A program made the translations under genes and the position numbers. Below the pieces are notes generated by a model. It made no database searches, was not told the DNA's origin, and was given only the letters and a program-made list of their open reading frames with translations. This document shows positions 23,654 to 34,350 of a stretch of DNA of 64,000 nucleotides, in pieces (position 1 is the stretch's first letter; each line of letters opens with the position of its first letter). Origin of the DNA: Flavobacterium sp. 83 (GTDB lineage Bacteria > Bacteroidota > Bacteroidia > Flavobacteriales > Flavobacteriaceae); NCBI RefSeq assembly GCF_000744835.1, contig NZ_JQMS01000001.1, positions 186,001-250,000 of the forward strand, read 5' to 3'.

Positions 23654-26191
23654 ATGTTGCTTCATAAACGGATTACGGTCTTATTTTTTTTATTAGTTTT
23701 TATCCTAAACATTTCTGCTCAGGATAAAGGCAAAACTGTTGCATTAAAAACTATTTTAATTACAATTGAAAAACAACATCAAGTAAGTTTTAATTATACC
23801 GAAAACAATGTAGCAACAATTAGTATTATACCTCCAAAAAAAACACTATCCTTAAAAAAAAAAATAACGTATCTCGAAAAAAGAACCAAACTATTTTTCG
23901 AAAACATTGACAACAAATTCATCAATATTTCTGACAAAAACACTACAGAACCAAAAATTATTTGCGGTTATATCCTAGCAGGTCCTGAAAACAAACCACT
24001 TGAAGATGTTAACATTCAGTTTCTGGATGGGACTCATACTATTACAAACCAAGTTGGATATTTTGAATTCAAAAAAGAAGAAAAAAATGATTTCTTGATT
24101 AGCTACATTGGCTATAAAAGTAAAAGAATAACAATCCCTCATCTAGGAAACAAAGATTGCTTAAAAATTTTACTGGAATCAGAAATAACAGAACTATCAG
24201 AAATTAAAACAAATCATTTCTTAACAACCGGAATTTCAAAAAGTACTAATGGTTCATTTGATATTAAACCAAAAAAATTGGGTATTTTACCTGGTTTAAT
24301 TGAACCAGATGTACTTCAGACCATGCAACAAATACCTGGCATCAACAGTATTGACGAAAGTGTTGCCAGCATCAATGTAAGAGGTGGAACACACGATCAA
24401 AATCTATTTCTTTGGAATGGAATAAAAATGTATCAAACGGGGCATTTTTTTGGTTTGATATCAGCATTCAATCCTAATTTAGCTCATACCATTTCAATTT
24501 ATAAAAATGGTAGTTCTGCATTTTACGGAGAAAGTGTTTCTAGTGTAATTGCTATTTCTTCAAATCCCAATAATTTTGAAAAAAATAGTTTTAGTGCTGG
24601 TATAAACATGATTAATGCGGATATTTATTCAAAATTCAATATTTCTAAAAATTCTTTCATAGAAATAGCCGCGAGGAAATCAATAACTGATTTTGTAGAG
24701 ACTCCAACTTACACAGAATATTACAACAAAGCATTTCAAAACACCAGCATAACTGACTTTGCACAAAATAAAAACATAGGTTATTCTAGTGATAAAAAAT
24801 TTGGTTTTTATGACATCACCTTTAAATATTATAAAAAAATAGGCCTAAAAGACCATCTTATTTTAGATTTGATAACTATAAACGATAAACTAAACGTATT
24901 TCAAACCGCTACTATAAACAGTACCGTTCAATCAGAAAATGATGTTTTAAGTCAAAAAAATTATGGCGGTAATCTATCTTGGAAACGAAATTGGAATAAT
25001 CTAAATACAACTTCTATAAACGCATACTCTTCCTCTTATAAACTTACGGCCCAAAAAAACATAACCGAAGGGAATCAAATAGTTATTCAAGAAAATACTC
25101 TTTTAGACAATGGAATTAAAATAGAGAACAATCATCTAATAAATTCGAAATTTATATTTAACAATGGATATCAGTTTAATGAAATTGGTGTCACCAATTT
25201 GGATGAAGTAAACAGTCCTAGTTTTTACAGAAAAATTAAAGATGTTTTGCGAACACATGCTGTAATCCTAGAAGGCATATTCAATGACACCTTGTCTAAA
25301 ATTTACTTGAATGCCGGATTGCGTTTAAATTATATTGAAAAATTTAAAAAATACATTACTGAACCTCGATTGCAATTCAATTACGGAATTAATAAACATC
25401 TTAATTTAGAGATTTTGGGCGAGTTTAAAAGTCAAAATAGCCATCAAACAATCGATTTACAAAAAGACTATTTTGGAATAGAAAAGAGGCGATGGATACT
25501 ATCAAATAACACAACGATTCCAATCCAAAAAAGCAAACAAGCTTCTATAAGTTTATCTTATTCAAAAAACAATTGGCTGCTAACTTTCGAAAATTTTTAT
25601 AAAAAAGTAACCGGAATAACGAGTGCCAGCCAAGGTTTTCAAAACCAATTAGAGTTTTTAAAAATAAACGGTAATTATGAAGTTCTCGGCACTGAAATAC
25701 TTCTACAAAAAAAAATAAACCATTTTTTGACCTGGTTTAGTTACACTTACAACAATAATAATTACAATTTCCCAAGCTTTACACCTCCCTTTTTTTCAAA
25801 TAATTTCGAAATGAATCATGTTTTTTCATGGGCTGGTATTTATGAAAAAAATAATATAAAAATAGCATTGGGATCTAAATGGTATTCGGGTCGTCCTGAA
25901 ACAACGCCTATGAATACTGAAATAAATACTTCTAACCCAGCTATAAATTATAATACACCAAACAATAAAAACTTAAGTTCATTTTTCCAAGTCAACTTTT
26001 CATCAACCTATAAATGGGAAACTTCCAAAGGAATTCAATACAAATTAGGCTTATCTATATTAAATGTATTAAATAGAAAAAATGAAATTAGTGAATACTA
26101 TAGAATCAGTACTTTAACAAATTCTATTGAAGAAATAAAAACATTCTCCCTACAAAGAACCCCTAATTTAAGTTTTAGAGCTTCATTTTAA
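23654..26191 (+). CDS. TonB-dependent outer-membrane receptor with signalling domain
   Basis: An 845-residue receptor. A signal peptide (1-22, ending ISAQ) is followed by an STN-type domain (about 28-95) that can signal to FecR. A carboxypeptidase-regulatory-like beta sandwich (about 105-185, ICGYILAGPENKPLEDVNI), a plug (about 205-305, LQTMQQIPGI and INVRGGTHDQNLFLWNG) and a beta-barrel to the end follow, with the final strand LSFRASF. It belongs to the shorter receptors, not the SusC type: no SusD gene follows. Immediate coupling to FecR marks it as the trigger of the system. The cargo could be a metal chelate, haem compound or oligomer; the c-type cytochrome downstream makes a redox or metal role worth testing. 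Confidence 0.92.
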   Translation: MLLHKRITVLFFLLVFILNISAQDKGKTVALKTILITIEKQHQVSFNYTENNVATISIIPPKKTLSLKKKITYLEKRTKLFFENIDNKFINISDKNTTEPKIICGYILAGPENKPLEDVNIQFLDGTHTITNQVGYFEFKKEEKNDFLISYIGYKSKRITIPHLGNKDCLKILLESEITELSEIKTNHFLTTGISKSTNGSFDIKPKKLGILPGLIEPDVLQTMQQIPGINSIDESVASINVRGGTHDQNLFLWNGIKMYQTGHFFGLISAFNPNLAHTISIYKNGSSAFYGESVSSVIAISSNPNNFEKNSFSAGINMINADIYSKFNISKNSFIEIAARKSITDFVETPTYTEYYNKAFQNTSITDFAQNKNIGYSSDKKFGFYDITFKYYKKIGLKDHLILDLITINDKLNVFQTATINSTVQSENDVLSQKNYGGNLSWKRNWNNLNTTSINAYSSSYKLTAQKNITEGNQIVIQENTLLDNGIKIENNHLINSKFIFNNGYQFNEIGVTNLDEVNSPSFYRKIKDVLRTHAVILEGIFNDTLSKIYLNAGLRLNYIEKFKKYITEPRLQFNYGINKHLNLEILGEFKSQNSHQTIDLQKDYFGIEKRRWILSNNTTIPIQKSKQASISLSYSKNNWLLTFENFYKKVTGITSASQGFQNQLEFLKINGNYEVLGTEILLQKKINHFLTWFSYTYNNNNYNFPSFTPPFFSNNFEMNHVFSWAGIYEKNNIKIALGSKWYSGRPETTPMNTEINTSNPAINYNTPNNKNLSSFFQVNFSSTYKWETSKGIQYKLGLSILNVLNRKNEISEYYRISTLTNSIEEIKTFSLQRTPNLSFRASF

Positions 26192-26389
26192 AACACTAAA
26201 AAACAATAAATTAAAGTTAAAAAAAAAATAATTTTGTTGTTTTTTTAAAATTTACAGTAGGGTATTTCTATTACTAAATGTTTTAGCATTACATGACATT
26301 TTTAAAATCAAGAAATAAACACTCTGGCTAGGAAAATTTGCAGTACGAGCTAAAATAGATCCATGTTTTATAAAAAATATTCAAACTAA

Positions 26390-27259
26390 ATGAAAATTAA
26401 TTTTTTTTTAACTTCCATCCTTTTTATTTTCTCAATTCATAATGCAGTCGCTCAAGATGACTTGTTGGATCAATTAGACGTTAAATCGGATAAAAAAGAA
26501 GTAGCAACTGCCGCCTTCAAGGCATTACAAATTTGTAACATTCAATCGACTAAACTACCCGTAAAAGGAGAATTTTACATTTTGATTTCTCATCGATTTG
26601 GAGATTTGACAGAGGGATTACAAAACTTTTTTGGTTTAGATAATGCTAACACAAAAATTGGAGGTATATATGGAGCAACAAATTGGTTGTCTATTGGTCT
26701 ATCCAGGCATACTTTTCAAAAAACATATGAATTAGGTGTGAAATATAAATTAGCAAATCAAATCATTGGTGGCTTTCCTGTTACAATTGTAGGATATAAC
26801 ACTCTTGATATTAATAGCGAACTTGATAAAATAAATTATCCGCAATTACAATGTAAGAACAGGATTGCTTATTCATCACAATTACTAATTTCAAGAAAAA
26901 TTACTGAATCATTTTCTTTTGAATTTGCACCTATATATACCCATAAAAACCTGTATGATAATACAACTGAATATTCCGATTTATTATTATTAGGCTATGG
27001 GGCAAGATATAAATTATCAAAAAGATTAAGTGTAAATCTTGAATACGCAACTCGAATGAGTGCTTTTGATGGTTTTTTGGCAACAAAATATCACAATCCC
27101 CTAACTGTAGGTTTAGATATAGAAACTGGCGGACATGTTTTTCAAATGGTATTTTCAAACAGTCAAGCTATGAACGATACTTCCGCTTTTGCAAACTCAA
27201 CCGGGAAGTGGGTTAGTAAAGGAATTTACTTTGGTTTTAATATGTATCGAGTATTTTAA
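26390..27259 (+). CDS. DUF5777-family beta-barrel protein
   Basis: A 289-residue protein with a signal peptide (about 1-21, ending AVAQ). The rest alternates short beta strands and turns, as in an outer-membrane barrel, for example FYILISHRFGDL, LSIGLSRHTF and YELGVKYKLA, with an aromatic C-terminal end (GFNMYRVF) that fits a final barrel strand. It matches the DUF5777 group, whose function is not established. A gap of 198 nt separates it from the receptor, with its own AT-rich region. A cytochrome-like lipoprotein gene follows 50 nt later. Association of DUF5777 proteins with small cytochromes is plausible from this layout, but I cannot check it against other genomes. Confidence 0.8.
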   Translation: MKINFFLTSILFIFSIHNAVAQDDLLDQLDVKSDKKEVATAAFKALQICNIQSTKLPVKGEFYILISHRFGDLTEGLQNFFGLDNANTKIGGIYGATNWLSIGLSRHTFQKTYELGVKYKLANQIIGGFPVTIVGYNTLDINSELDKINYPQLQCKNRIAYSSQLLISRKITESFSFEFAPIYTHKNLYDNTTEYSDLLLLGYGARYKLSKRLSVNLEYATRMSAFDGFLATKYHNPLTVGLDIETGGHVFQMVFSNSQAMNDTSAFANSTGKWVSKGIYFGFNMYRVF

Positions 27260-27309
27260 TTAAAACAAACTGTATTAAAAATAAATAATAACAAACAAAT
27301 AAAATGATT

Positions 27310-27747
27310 ATGAAAAAAGCACCAATGTTTTTAATGGCTATAAGCAGTATGCTAATGTTTTCGTGCGAACCAAACACTTACAGTGAAATTGAGCAACCGG
27401 TAGCAACGACAACGACCACAACAACGACCCCAACAACTTCGACGCCAACAACTACGACGCCAACGACAACCACTACTTCTACTACTACCCCAACAACGAT
27501 TAGTACAAGTAAAACATACACCACAGACATTAAGCCAATTATAACTACTAACTGCGCTTCATGTCATAGCGGAGGTCAATCTCCTGCTTTATCAACCTAT
27601 ACTCAGGTAAAAAATGCCACTAGTTCAGGAAAATTGTTATGTACCATTCAAGCTAATGGTTGTGTGACAATGCCTCCAAGTGGGAAAATGTCTCAAGCAA
27701 ATATCGATTTAATTTTACTATGGAAAACCCAGGGCTACCTACAATAA
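27310..27747 (+). CDS. Small c-type cytochrome lipoprotein with Thr/Pro linker
   Basis: About 145 residues from ATG 27310 (the ATG at 27304 adds two residues). Signal peptide with lipobox LMFSC, then a linker of some 35 Thr/Pro/Ser residues (nt 27406-27510). The single haem domain follows: DIKPIITTNCASCHSGG holds the CxxCH haem-attachment motif, and VTMPPSGKMS gives a likely axial Met. It is probably tethered to the outer membrane, with the flexible linker holding the haem away from it. It is the last gene of the ECF island. No oxidase or reductase is adjacent, so its electron partner is unknown; the coded linker is a simple-sequence tract that may vary between strains. Confidence 0.85.
   Translation: MKKAPMFLMAISSMLMFSCEPNTYSEIEQPVATTTTTTTTPTTSTPTTTTPTTTTTSTTTPTTISTSKTYTTDIKPIITTNCASCHSGGQSPALSTYTQVKNATSSGKLLCTIQANGCVTMPPSGKMSQANIDLILLWKTQGYLQ
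27406..27510 (+). repeat. ACN-codon simple-sequence tract coding a Thr/Pro linker
   Basis: Runs of ACG, ACA, ACC and ACT with CCA/CCC codons, coding almost only Thr with some Pro and Ser. The tract length is a candidate for slippage variation, although codons are mixed rather than identical. Confidence 0.7.
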
Positions 27748-27954
27748 AAATAAGATAAAAAATAACAACTTACTTAATTAGTTTTTTTAGTGATAGTAGC
27801 ATTTTTCATTTCCTGAAAAAATAACTTTTGAAGCTTCTAGGACAAGCTTTATGAAATCGATGCCACTAAAATCTAATGCAAAGTAAAATCCCAAAAACAT
27901 AGATGCTTCTATAATTTCAAATTAGAACAGTAATAATAGTTTTTGTTTCCAAAT

Positions 27955-27990
27955 AAAAAAGACTCCGAATTTTCATTTGGAGTCTTTTTT
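27955..27990. terminator. Bidirectional terminator between the ECF island and argS
   Basis: AAAAAAGACTCC pairs perfectly with GGAGTCTTTTTT around a 12-nt loop. It serves argS on the minus strand and could end the cytochrome transcript. The stretch 27748-27954 shows no gene. Confidence 0.85.
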
Positions 27991-28013
27991 ATTAGTTTTA
28001 AAATAGTTTAATT

Positions 28014-29792
28014 TTACATTCGTTCAGGAACATTAATTCCCAACAAACTGAAAGAAGCAGCGATAGTATCAGCCACTTTTTTAGACAACTGTACTCTAAA
28101 AATTTTCTTCTCTAGATCTTCTTCACCAAGAATAGGAACTGCTTGATAGAATGAATTGTATTCACGTACCAAATCATAAGTAAAATTTGCCAATAAAGCA
28201 GGGCTATGATTATGTGCCGCATTTTGAATAACCTCAGGAAATAATTCCAATTGTTTCAATAATTCTTTCTCTTTTTCGTGAAGTTCCTTAGCTGTCCCAG
28301 GAATGTTATAATCAAAATTAGCCTTACGAATAATAGATTGAATACGAGCATATGTATATTGAATAAATGGGCCCGTATTTCCTGCAAAATCTACTGATTC
28401 TTCTGGATTAAATAAGATTCGTTTTTTGGGATCTACTTTTAAAATGTAATATTTTAAGGCACCTAAACCTATAGTGTTGTATAATTTTACTTTTTCTTCA
28501 TCAGAATAGGTATCTAATTTCCCTAAATCCTCAGCAATTTTTTGAGCTGTATCTGTCATTTCCTGCATCAAATCATCTGCATCTACAACAGTTCCCTCGC
28601 GGCTTTTCATTTTTCCGGAAGGTAAATCTACCATTCCATATGATAAATGAAAAAGATTTTTAGACCAATCAAAACCTAGTTTTTTCAGGATAAGAAACAA
28701 TACTTTGAAATGATAATCTTGTTCATTTCCAACCGTATAAACCATTCCGCCAACATCTGGGTAATCTTTTACACGCTGAATTGCGGTTCCAATATCCTGC
28801 GTCATATAAACTGCTGTTCCGTCTGAACGAAGCACAATTTTTCTGTCTAAACCTTCATCCGTCAAATCAATCCAAACTGAACCGTCAGGATCTTTTTCAA
28901 AAACACCTTTCTCTAAACCTATTTGCACAACATCTTTTCCTAATAAATAAGTATTGCTTTCGTAATAAAAACAATCAAAATCAACACCTAAATTTTTATA
29001 CGTAACGGCAAAACCATCATAAACCCATTGGTTCATAGTTTTCCAAAGATTTATTACCTCCGCATCACCAGATTCCCATTTCAAAAGCATTTCTTGAGCT
29101 TCAAGAATGATTGGCGCTTGCTTTTTGGCTTCTTCTTCGGTTTTCCCAGCGCTCATTAATTGGGCAATTTCTTCTTTATAGGCTCTATCGAAAGCTACAT
29201 AAAAATTTCCAACTAATTTATCTCCTTTTAAACCTGATGATTCTGGCGTTTGGCCGTTTCCGAATTTTTGCCAAGCCAACATTGATTTACAAATATGAAT
29301 TCCTCTATCGTTTATGATTTGGGTTTTATATACTTTTTTCCCGGATGCTTTGATAATTTCGGCAACTGAATATCCCAAAAGATTGTTACGAACGTGACCT
29401 AAATGCAGCGGTTTATTTGTATTTGGTGACGAATATTCCACCATTACTGCTTTATCTTCGGGATTAGGTGTAACAAAACCAAACTTTGTATCGTCTTTGA
29501 TTCCTTTGAAAAAGTTTAAATAATATTCATCAGAAATAACAATGTTTAAAAATCCTGAAACAACATTAAAACGAACCACTTCGGCTAGATTTTCCACTAA
29601 ATAGTTCCCTATTTTATTCCCCAATTCTACGGGATTACTTTTAATAACTTTCAATAATGGAAAAATAACCATTGTAATATCACCTTCAAATTCCTTCCGA
29701 GTGGTTTGAAATTCAACTTTGTCAATTGTAATGTCAAATAGAGCTTGAACAGCTTTTTCAATAGAAGGCGTAAGTATTTGCGGTAATGTCAT
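28014..29792 (-). CDS. argS: Arginyl-tRNA synthetase
   Basis: A 592-residue class I aminoacyl-tRNA synthetase charging tRNA-Arg. The N-terminal Add-1 domain (about 1-110) binds the tRNA D-loop. The HIGH motif is HLGH in SSPNTNKPLHLGHVRNN (about 123-139). The KMSK region reads SGKMKSREGTVV. A DALR anticodon domain (about 470-592) closes the protein at VPERM, a usual ArgS end. Full length and intact. A -7 box (TATCTTTG on the minus strand, 29815-29822) lies about 23 nt upstream of the start. Confidence 0.97.
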   Translation of the reverse strand: MTLPQILTPSIEKAVQALFDITIDKVEFQTTRKEFEGDITMVIFPLLKVIKSNPVELGNKIGNYLVENLAEVVRFNVVSGFLNIVISDEYYLNFFKGIKDDTKFGFVTPNPEDKAVMVEYSSPNTNKPLHLGHVRNNLLGYSVAEIIKASGKKVYKTQIINDRGIHICKSMLAWQKFGNGQTPESSGLKGDKLVGNFYVAFDRAYKEEIAQLMSAGKTEEEAKKQAPIILEAQEMLLKWESGDAEVINLWKTMNQWVYDGFAVTYKNLGVDFDCFYYESNTYLLGKDVVQIGLEKGVFEKDPDGSVWIDLTDEGLDRKIVLRSDGTAVYMTQDIGTAIQRVKDYPDVGGMVYTVGNEQDYHFKVLFLILKKLGFDWSKNLFHLSYGMVDLPSGKMKSREGTVVDADDLMQEMTDTAQKIAEDLGKLDTYSDEEKVKLYNTIGLGALKYYILKVDPKKRILFNPEESVDFAGNTGPFIQYTYARIQSIIRKANFDYNIPGTAKELHEKEKELLKQLELFPEVIQNAAHNHSPALLANFTYDLVREYNSFYQAVPILGEEDLEKKIFRVQLSKKVADTIAASFSLLGINVPERM

Positions 29793-29814
29793 TTTATAAT
29801 TTATTTAAAGGTTG

Positions 29815-29822
29815 CAAAGATA
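29815..29822 (-). promoter_or_regulatory. Putative -7 promoter element (TATCTTTG) of argS
   Basis: A perfect TAnnTTTG match on the minus strand, 22 nt before the argS ATG. Confidence 0.5.
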
Positions 29823-29970
29823 GTATTTAATTAGATTTTTTTTTAGAAAATTAAATTTGAAATCCAAAACAGAATAGTTTGGTTTTATTGAACCAAATAA
29901 CTAAAACCGTATTTAAATTTGAAAGAATCCACTTATATATTAATTTATAAACAATATTCCAACAGATTTA

Positions 29971-30000
29971 TTTGTACTAAGTCGATTTATTGTAAATTTG
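29971..30000 (+). promoter_or_regulatory. Promoter TTTG-N18-TAAATTTG of the T9SS protein gene
   Basis: Both Bacteroidetes boxes are present: TTTG at 29971-29974 and TAAATTTG at 29993-30000, spaced 18 nt, 17 nt before the ATG at 30018. It is the most complete promoter match in the window, and it shows that the true gene start is at 30018. Confidence 0.65.
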
Positions 30001-30017
30001 ATTTTAAATAAAATTTT

Positions 30018-33000
30018 ATGAAAAAATTTCAGCTGCTGCTCTTTTTATTTTTTACTGCAGTTTGTTTTTCTCAATCAGTAACAGTAAATACAACTACCTA
30101 TACTACCGAGCAATTAATTAATCAGGTTTTAATTAATTCTCCTTGTGTATCTGCAACTAACGTATAATACAAAACGGGTTCACAGTATGGATCAACAAAT
30201 GGTATTGGTTACTTTGAAAATAGCAATACTACTTTCCCTTTCTCTAATGGTGTTGTTTTATCAACTGGTGATGTCACAAAGACTCCAAGCCCTAACAATA
30301 CTATTTTAAGTGATGGGAGTGATGCATGGACAGGTGATGCTGATTTAGAAGCAAACTTACTATCTCAGTCAGGAACCACAATCAACTCCGTAAATGCAAG
30401 CTACATTGAATTTGATTTTCAGCCAAAAACACCCAATTTTGACTTTTCATTTCTTTTTGCCTCAGAAGAATATGGAACTTCCCAATGCAAATTCTCGGAT
30501 GCATTTGCATTTCTTTTGAAAGATGTTACTGCTGGTGGCTCAAATATAAATTTAGCAGTAATTCCTGGTACAAGTACTCCAGTTTCAGTAGAAACAATAA
30601 GAGACAACACCTATAACTCTAATTGTTCATCTGTTAATCCTAGTTATTTTGACACATTCAACAGTAATGGTTTTGGGCCTGCAATTAATTTTAACGGACA
30701 AACTGTTGCCATGGTCGCCTCGGCAACTGGTTTAAATACAAATCACATCTACCATATTAAAATTGTAATTGCTGATGGCGGTAATAATACCGGCTATGAT
30801 TCGGCTATTTTCTTAAAGGGTAATAGTTTTAATATTGGGCAAGATGTTTTAGGATTAGATTATACCGTTGCTAATAAAAAAGCAATTTGTCTTGGTAGTG
30901 CTTTACCTATCTTGACTACATCTGGTCTAAAACCAGGGACAACATTTGTTTGGAAAAAAGAAGGAATTCCAATATCTCCAGCCGAAACGGGAATTAGCTT
31001 AGATTTAAATACAATATCACCACTAATTACCTCTGGCAGTCATACCTTTAGTGTCAGTTATATTGAACCCGGATGTACTGAAGTAACTGATGCTATAATT
31101 ATTGAATTTTACCCTCCTATTGGAGTAATTAATGTTCCCGACATTTACAACTGCGACACTGGAGCAGCATCGTATGATTTTGATCTAAACAAAAATACAT
31201 CCATTATTTTAGCAGGAGTCAATCAAGCAAAAACTCCTACAGGCATCCTTGATGATTTACCCGCAAAAACTCTCATTAGTTATTATTTAACAAATAGTGA
31301 TGCTACTAATGGATTAAACCCATTGTCAAGTCCTCATTCGATTTTAAGTTCAGAAAATGGCAAGACACTTTTTGTAAGGATAGAAAATCCAGATTCTGGT
31401 TGCTATGAAATACAATCTTTTCAATTGCAAATTGTAACGAGTCCAATAGTTGCGAATACTCCTATTGATACCACGATATGTGCAATAAGCGCAAGTGACA
31501 TTACTCCAAAAACCGTTTTTGATTTTACTGCCCAAAAAGCTTTAATACTAGGTTCTCAAGACCCTCTTTACAATGTAGTTTCTTTTCATTACTCTTTAAC
31601 TGGAGCCCAAAATAATAATAACATTATCAGCTTAAACACTAATGATGAAGCATTAATGTCCTCAAGAATAGTTTATGTACGAGTTCAAAATATTTCAAAT
31701 ATTGGTTGCTATGTAACATCAAGTTTTAAACTTACTGTTACCCCTTTTCCAGAAGTAGATATTTTACCAGATGTATATGTATGTAATGCCTATAAGTTGC
31801 CTGCATTAACAAAAACAGGTGCTCAATATTGGACCGACACTAATAAAACCGGCACCCAACTTTTTACTGGTGATTTAGTTTCAACAACTAGTGAAATATA
31901 TGTTTATAATCAAAATGGAATTTGTACAAATGAAGATTCATTCAAAGTTACCATTATAAATCTAGATGAAATAACACCCACAAGTAGCACTTATTGCACT
32001 GAATACAAATTACCTGAATTACCCTATGCTAAATATTACACTTTGAGTGGTGGCGATTTAACTACTGGCAATACTGAAATCCCAAGTGGCACAATTATAA
32101 ATAAGGCCGGGGCGACAACACTATATGTTTGGATTATTGATTCTTCTGTTACACCATCTTGTCAAACAGAAAAAACTTTTACCATAACAATAATTCCGTT
32201 TACACCATTGCCTAATTATGGCAATCGATTTGATTGTACTTCTTATACTTTACCGTTAGATCCAAATGGTGCTACTTATTATACAGGACCTAACAAAGGC
32301 TTACCAATTATCCCTGTTGGAACTATTATTAATACTACAAAATCTATTTATGCATATAAGGAAAGTAATACTACTCCTTTAAATTGCTCTTCTGAAAAAA
32401 AATTCACAGTCTATATCAACCAATCAAGCTTTACTACTCCATCTGACATCACTTCTTGCTCCACTTACCAACTCCCAAATTTAACAGTTGGTCAATATCG
32501 AACTGCGGCAGGAGGAGGAGGAACAGTTATCCCTACAAAAACGTCTATTAACATTACCACAACGCTTTGGTATTATGTTATGGGTCAATCCTGTACAATT
32601 GACTATCCATTCACCATTACTGTAGAGATCCCACCATTACCCATAATTTCAGATCCTGCACCACAATGTGACATTTACTATTTACCACCTGTAGCCCATC
32701 ATGGGAATTATTATACCGGCCCTCTCGGAACTGGCATTATTCGCCCTGTAGGTTATCCTATTAAATCAACACAAACAATTTATTTTTATGATAAAGCAGT
32801 AATTGGTTCTTGTTATTTAGAAAAAAGCTTCCTAATAACCATCTATAAATCTCCAAAAATTAGTGCAAGACCTACTGAAGTAATTAAATGTGGGCAACCT
32901 TATATTCTTGATGATTTAGCATTTGGAGAATATTACGAATTTCAAGGCGGCCCTTCAGCAACAAATCCTGTTTTGCCAGCGGGTTACGCCATTACATCTT

Positions 33001-34298
33001 CAAAGACAATATATGTTTATGCTGCATCTACAGCACCGAACATTTGTGTATCAGAATATAGCATTTCTGTTCAAGTAACATTAGTTAACAAAATTGAAGA
33101 TCAATATGCCTGCGATAATTTTAGTTTACCAACAATAGTAGGACAAGGGGATTACTATACAGCTCCAAATGGTCCAAATGGAATTGGAGTCAAATTAACC
33201 CCTCCTTATTTACCAATCACAACAACTACAACTCTATATGTTTATGCAGAAGATAACAGTCGGGTTTCTTGTTATGACGAAGATGTTTTTACAATTACTA
33301 TTTACAACACACCTGTAATCAATGCTATTGCTCCCATAATAAGATGCGGATCCTATACACTACCGGCATTTACAGCACCTGCAAACCGTTATTTCGCAAA
33401 ATCTGGAGGACCTAGCGCGACCAATATTGAAAAATTCCCAGGCGACATAATCACAACTTCAACAACAATTTACGCTTATGCTGATAGCGGAACTAGTTCC
33501 ACAAAATCATGCACTGACGAAAAACCAATGGTAATTACCATTACATCAAAACCAAATCCAATACTTGATGTGCCTGCTATTTGTCATGACTTTGAAACTG
33601 GTGTACTAACAAGTTCTCATATTATAAGTGGTTACAGTGCTCCTGGATATTCATTTGAATGGAAAAAAGAAGATGGAACTTTAGTTGGTATTTCTTCTGA
33701 TTTTTCAACAAATCAACCTGGAAAATATACACTTACAGTAACTGATTTATCAATATTTGGCTGTACCTCAGATCCTGTAGCATTCACCGTTATTGAATCA
33801 TCACCACCAACTTCTATTTCCTTAACAACAGATGGTTGGTTTACTGACAACCAGACAATTACCGTAAATGCAATACCAAGCTTGGGCAACGGAAGTAATT
33901 TTCTTTACTCTTTAGACGGAAGTTCACCTCAGACGAGCAATATATTTACAAATGTGAGTCCTGGAACACATGAAATAAGCATAAGTGATGCCAATGGATG
34001 TGGTTCAACAATTCCTGTTGCTATCAAACTCATAAATGCCCCTAAATTCTTTACCCCAAACGGAGATGGATTTAACGACACTTGGAATGTAACAGAAATG
34101 CCAAATCAAGATAATCCTAAATTATTTATTTATGATCGATATGGCAAGCTATTGAAACAACTTTCCCCGAATGGAGCAGGATGGGACGGCACCTTCAATG
34201 GCTATCCGCTACCTGCCGATGATTATTGGTTCTCAATAACTTATACAGAAAACAATATATCAAAACTATATAAATCTCATTTCTCTTTAAAACGCTAA
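30018..34298 (+). pseudogene. T9SS type B sorted repeat protein, interrupted by an in-frame TAA
   Basis: From ATG 30018 the frame codes a signal peptide (MKKFQLLLFLFFTAVCFSQS) and the start of a choice-of-anchor L-type domain, then TAA at 30165-30167 (codon 50). The same frame continues without another stop for 1376 codons. It carries the rest of that domain (FLFASEEYGTSQCKFSDAFA), two or three Ig-like units, and eight Cys-containing modules of about 70-78 residues (nt about 31744-33550; pattern C-x-x-Y-x-LP ... YxY ... C-x-x-E). A type B sorting domain ends it (FFTPNGDGFNDTW, YDRYGKLLKQL, GWDGTF, HFSLKR). Internal restart at 30516 would lack the signal peptide and cannot be exported. A nonsense mutation or base-call error is likelier than a new gene. 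Intact relatives are surface adhesin-like proteins. Confidence 0.8.
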
Positions 34299-34313
34299 AT
34301 AACATATTACTCG

Positions 34314-34348
34314 AAAAAGAGGCTTTCAAATTATGAAAACCTCTTTTG
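34314..34348 (+). terminator. Intrinsic terminator after the T9SS protein gene
   Basis: AAAAGAGG-C-TTTCA pairs with TGAAA-A-CCTCTTTT around a 5-nt loop, with a T-rich end. Confidence 0.75.
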
Positions 34349-34350
34349 TA

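Noticed and set aside
30516..34298. Independent gene starting at ATG 30516
   Set aside because: It would begin in the middle of a domain, lack a signal peptide though it has a T9SS sorting end, and the promoter and signal peptide are upstream in the same frame.
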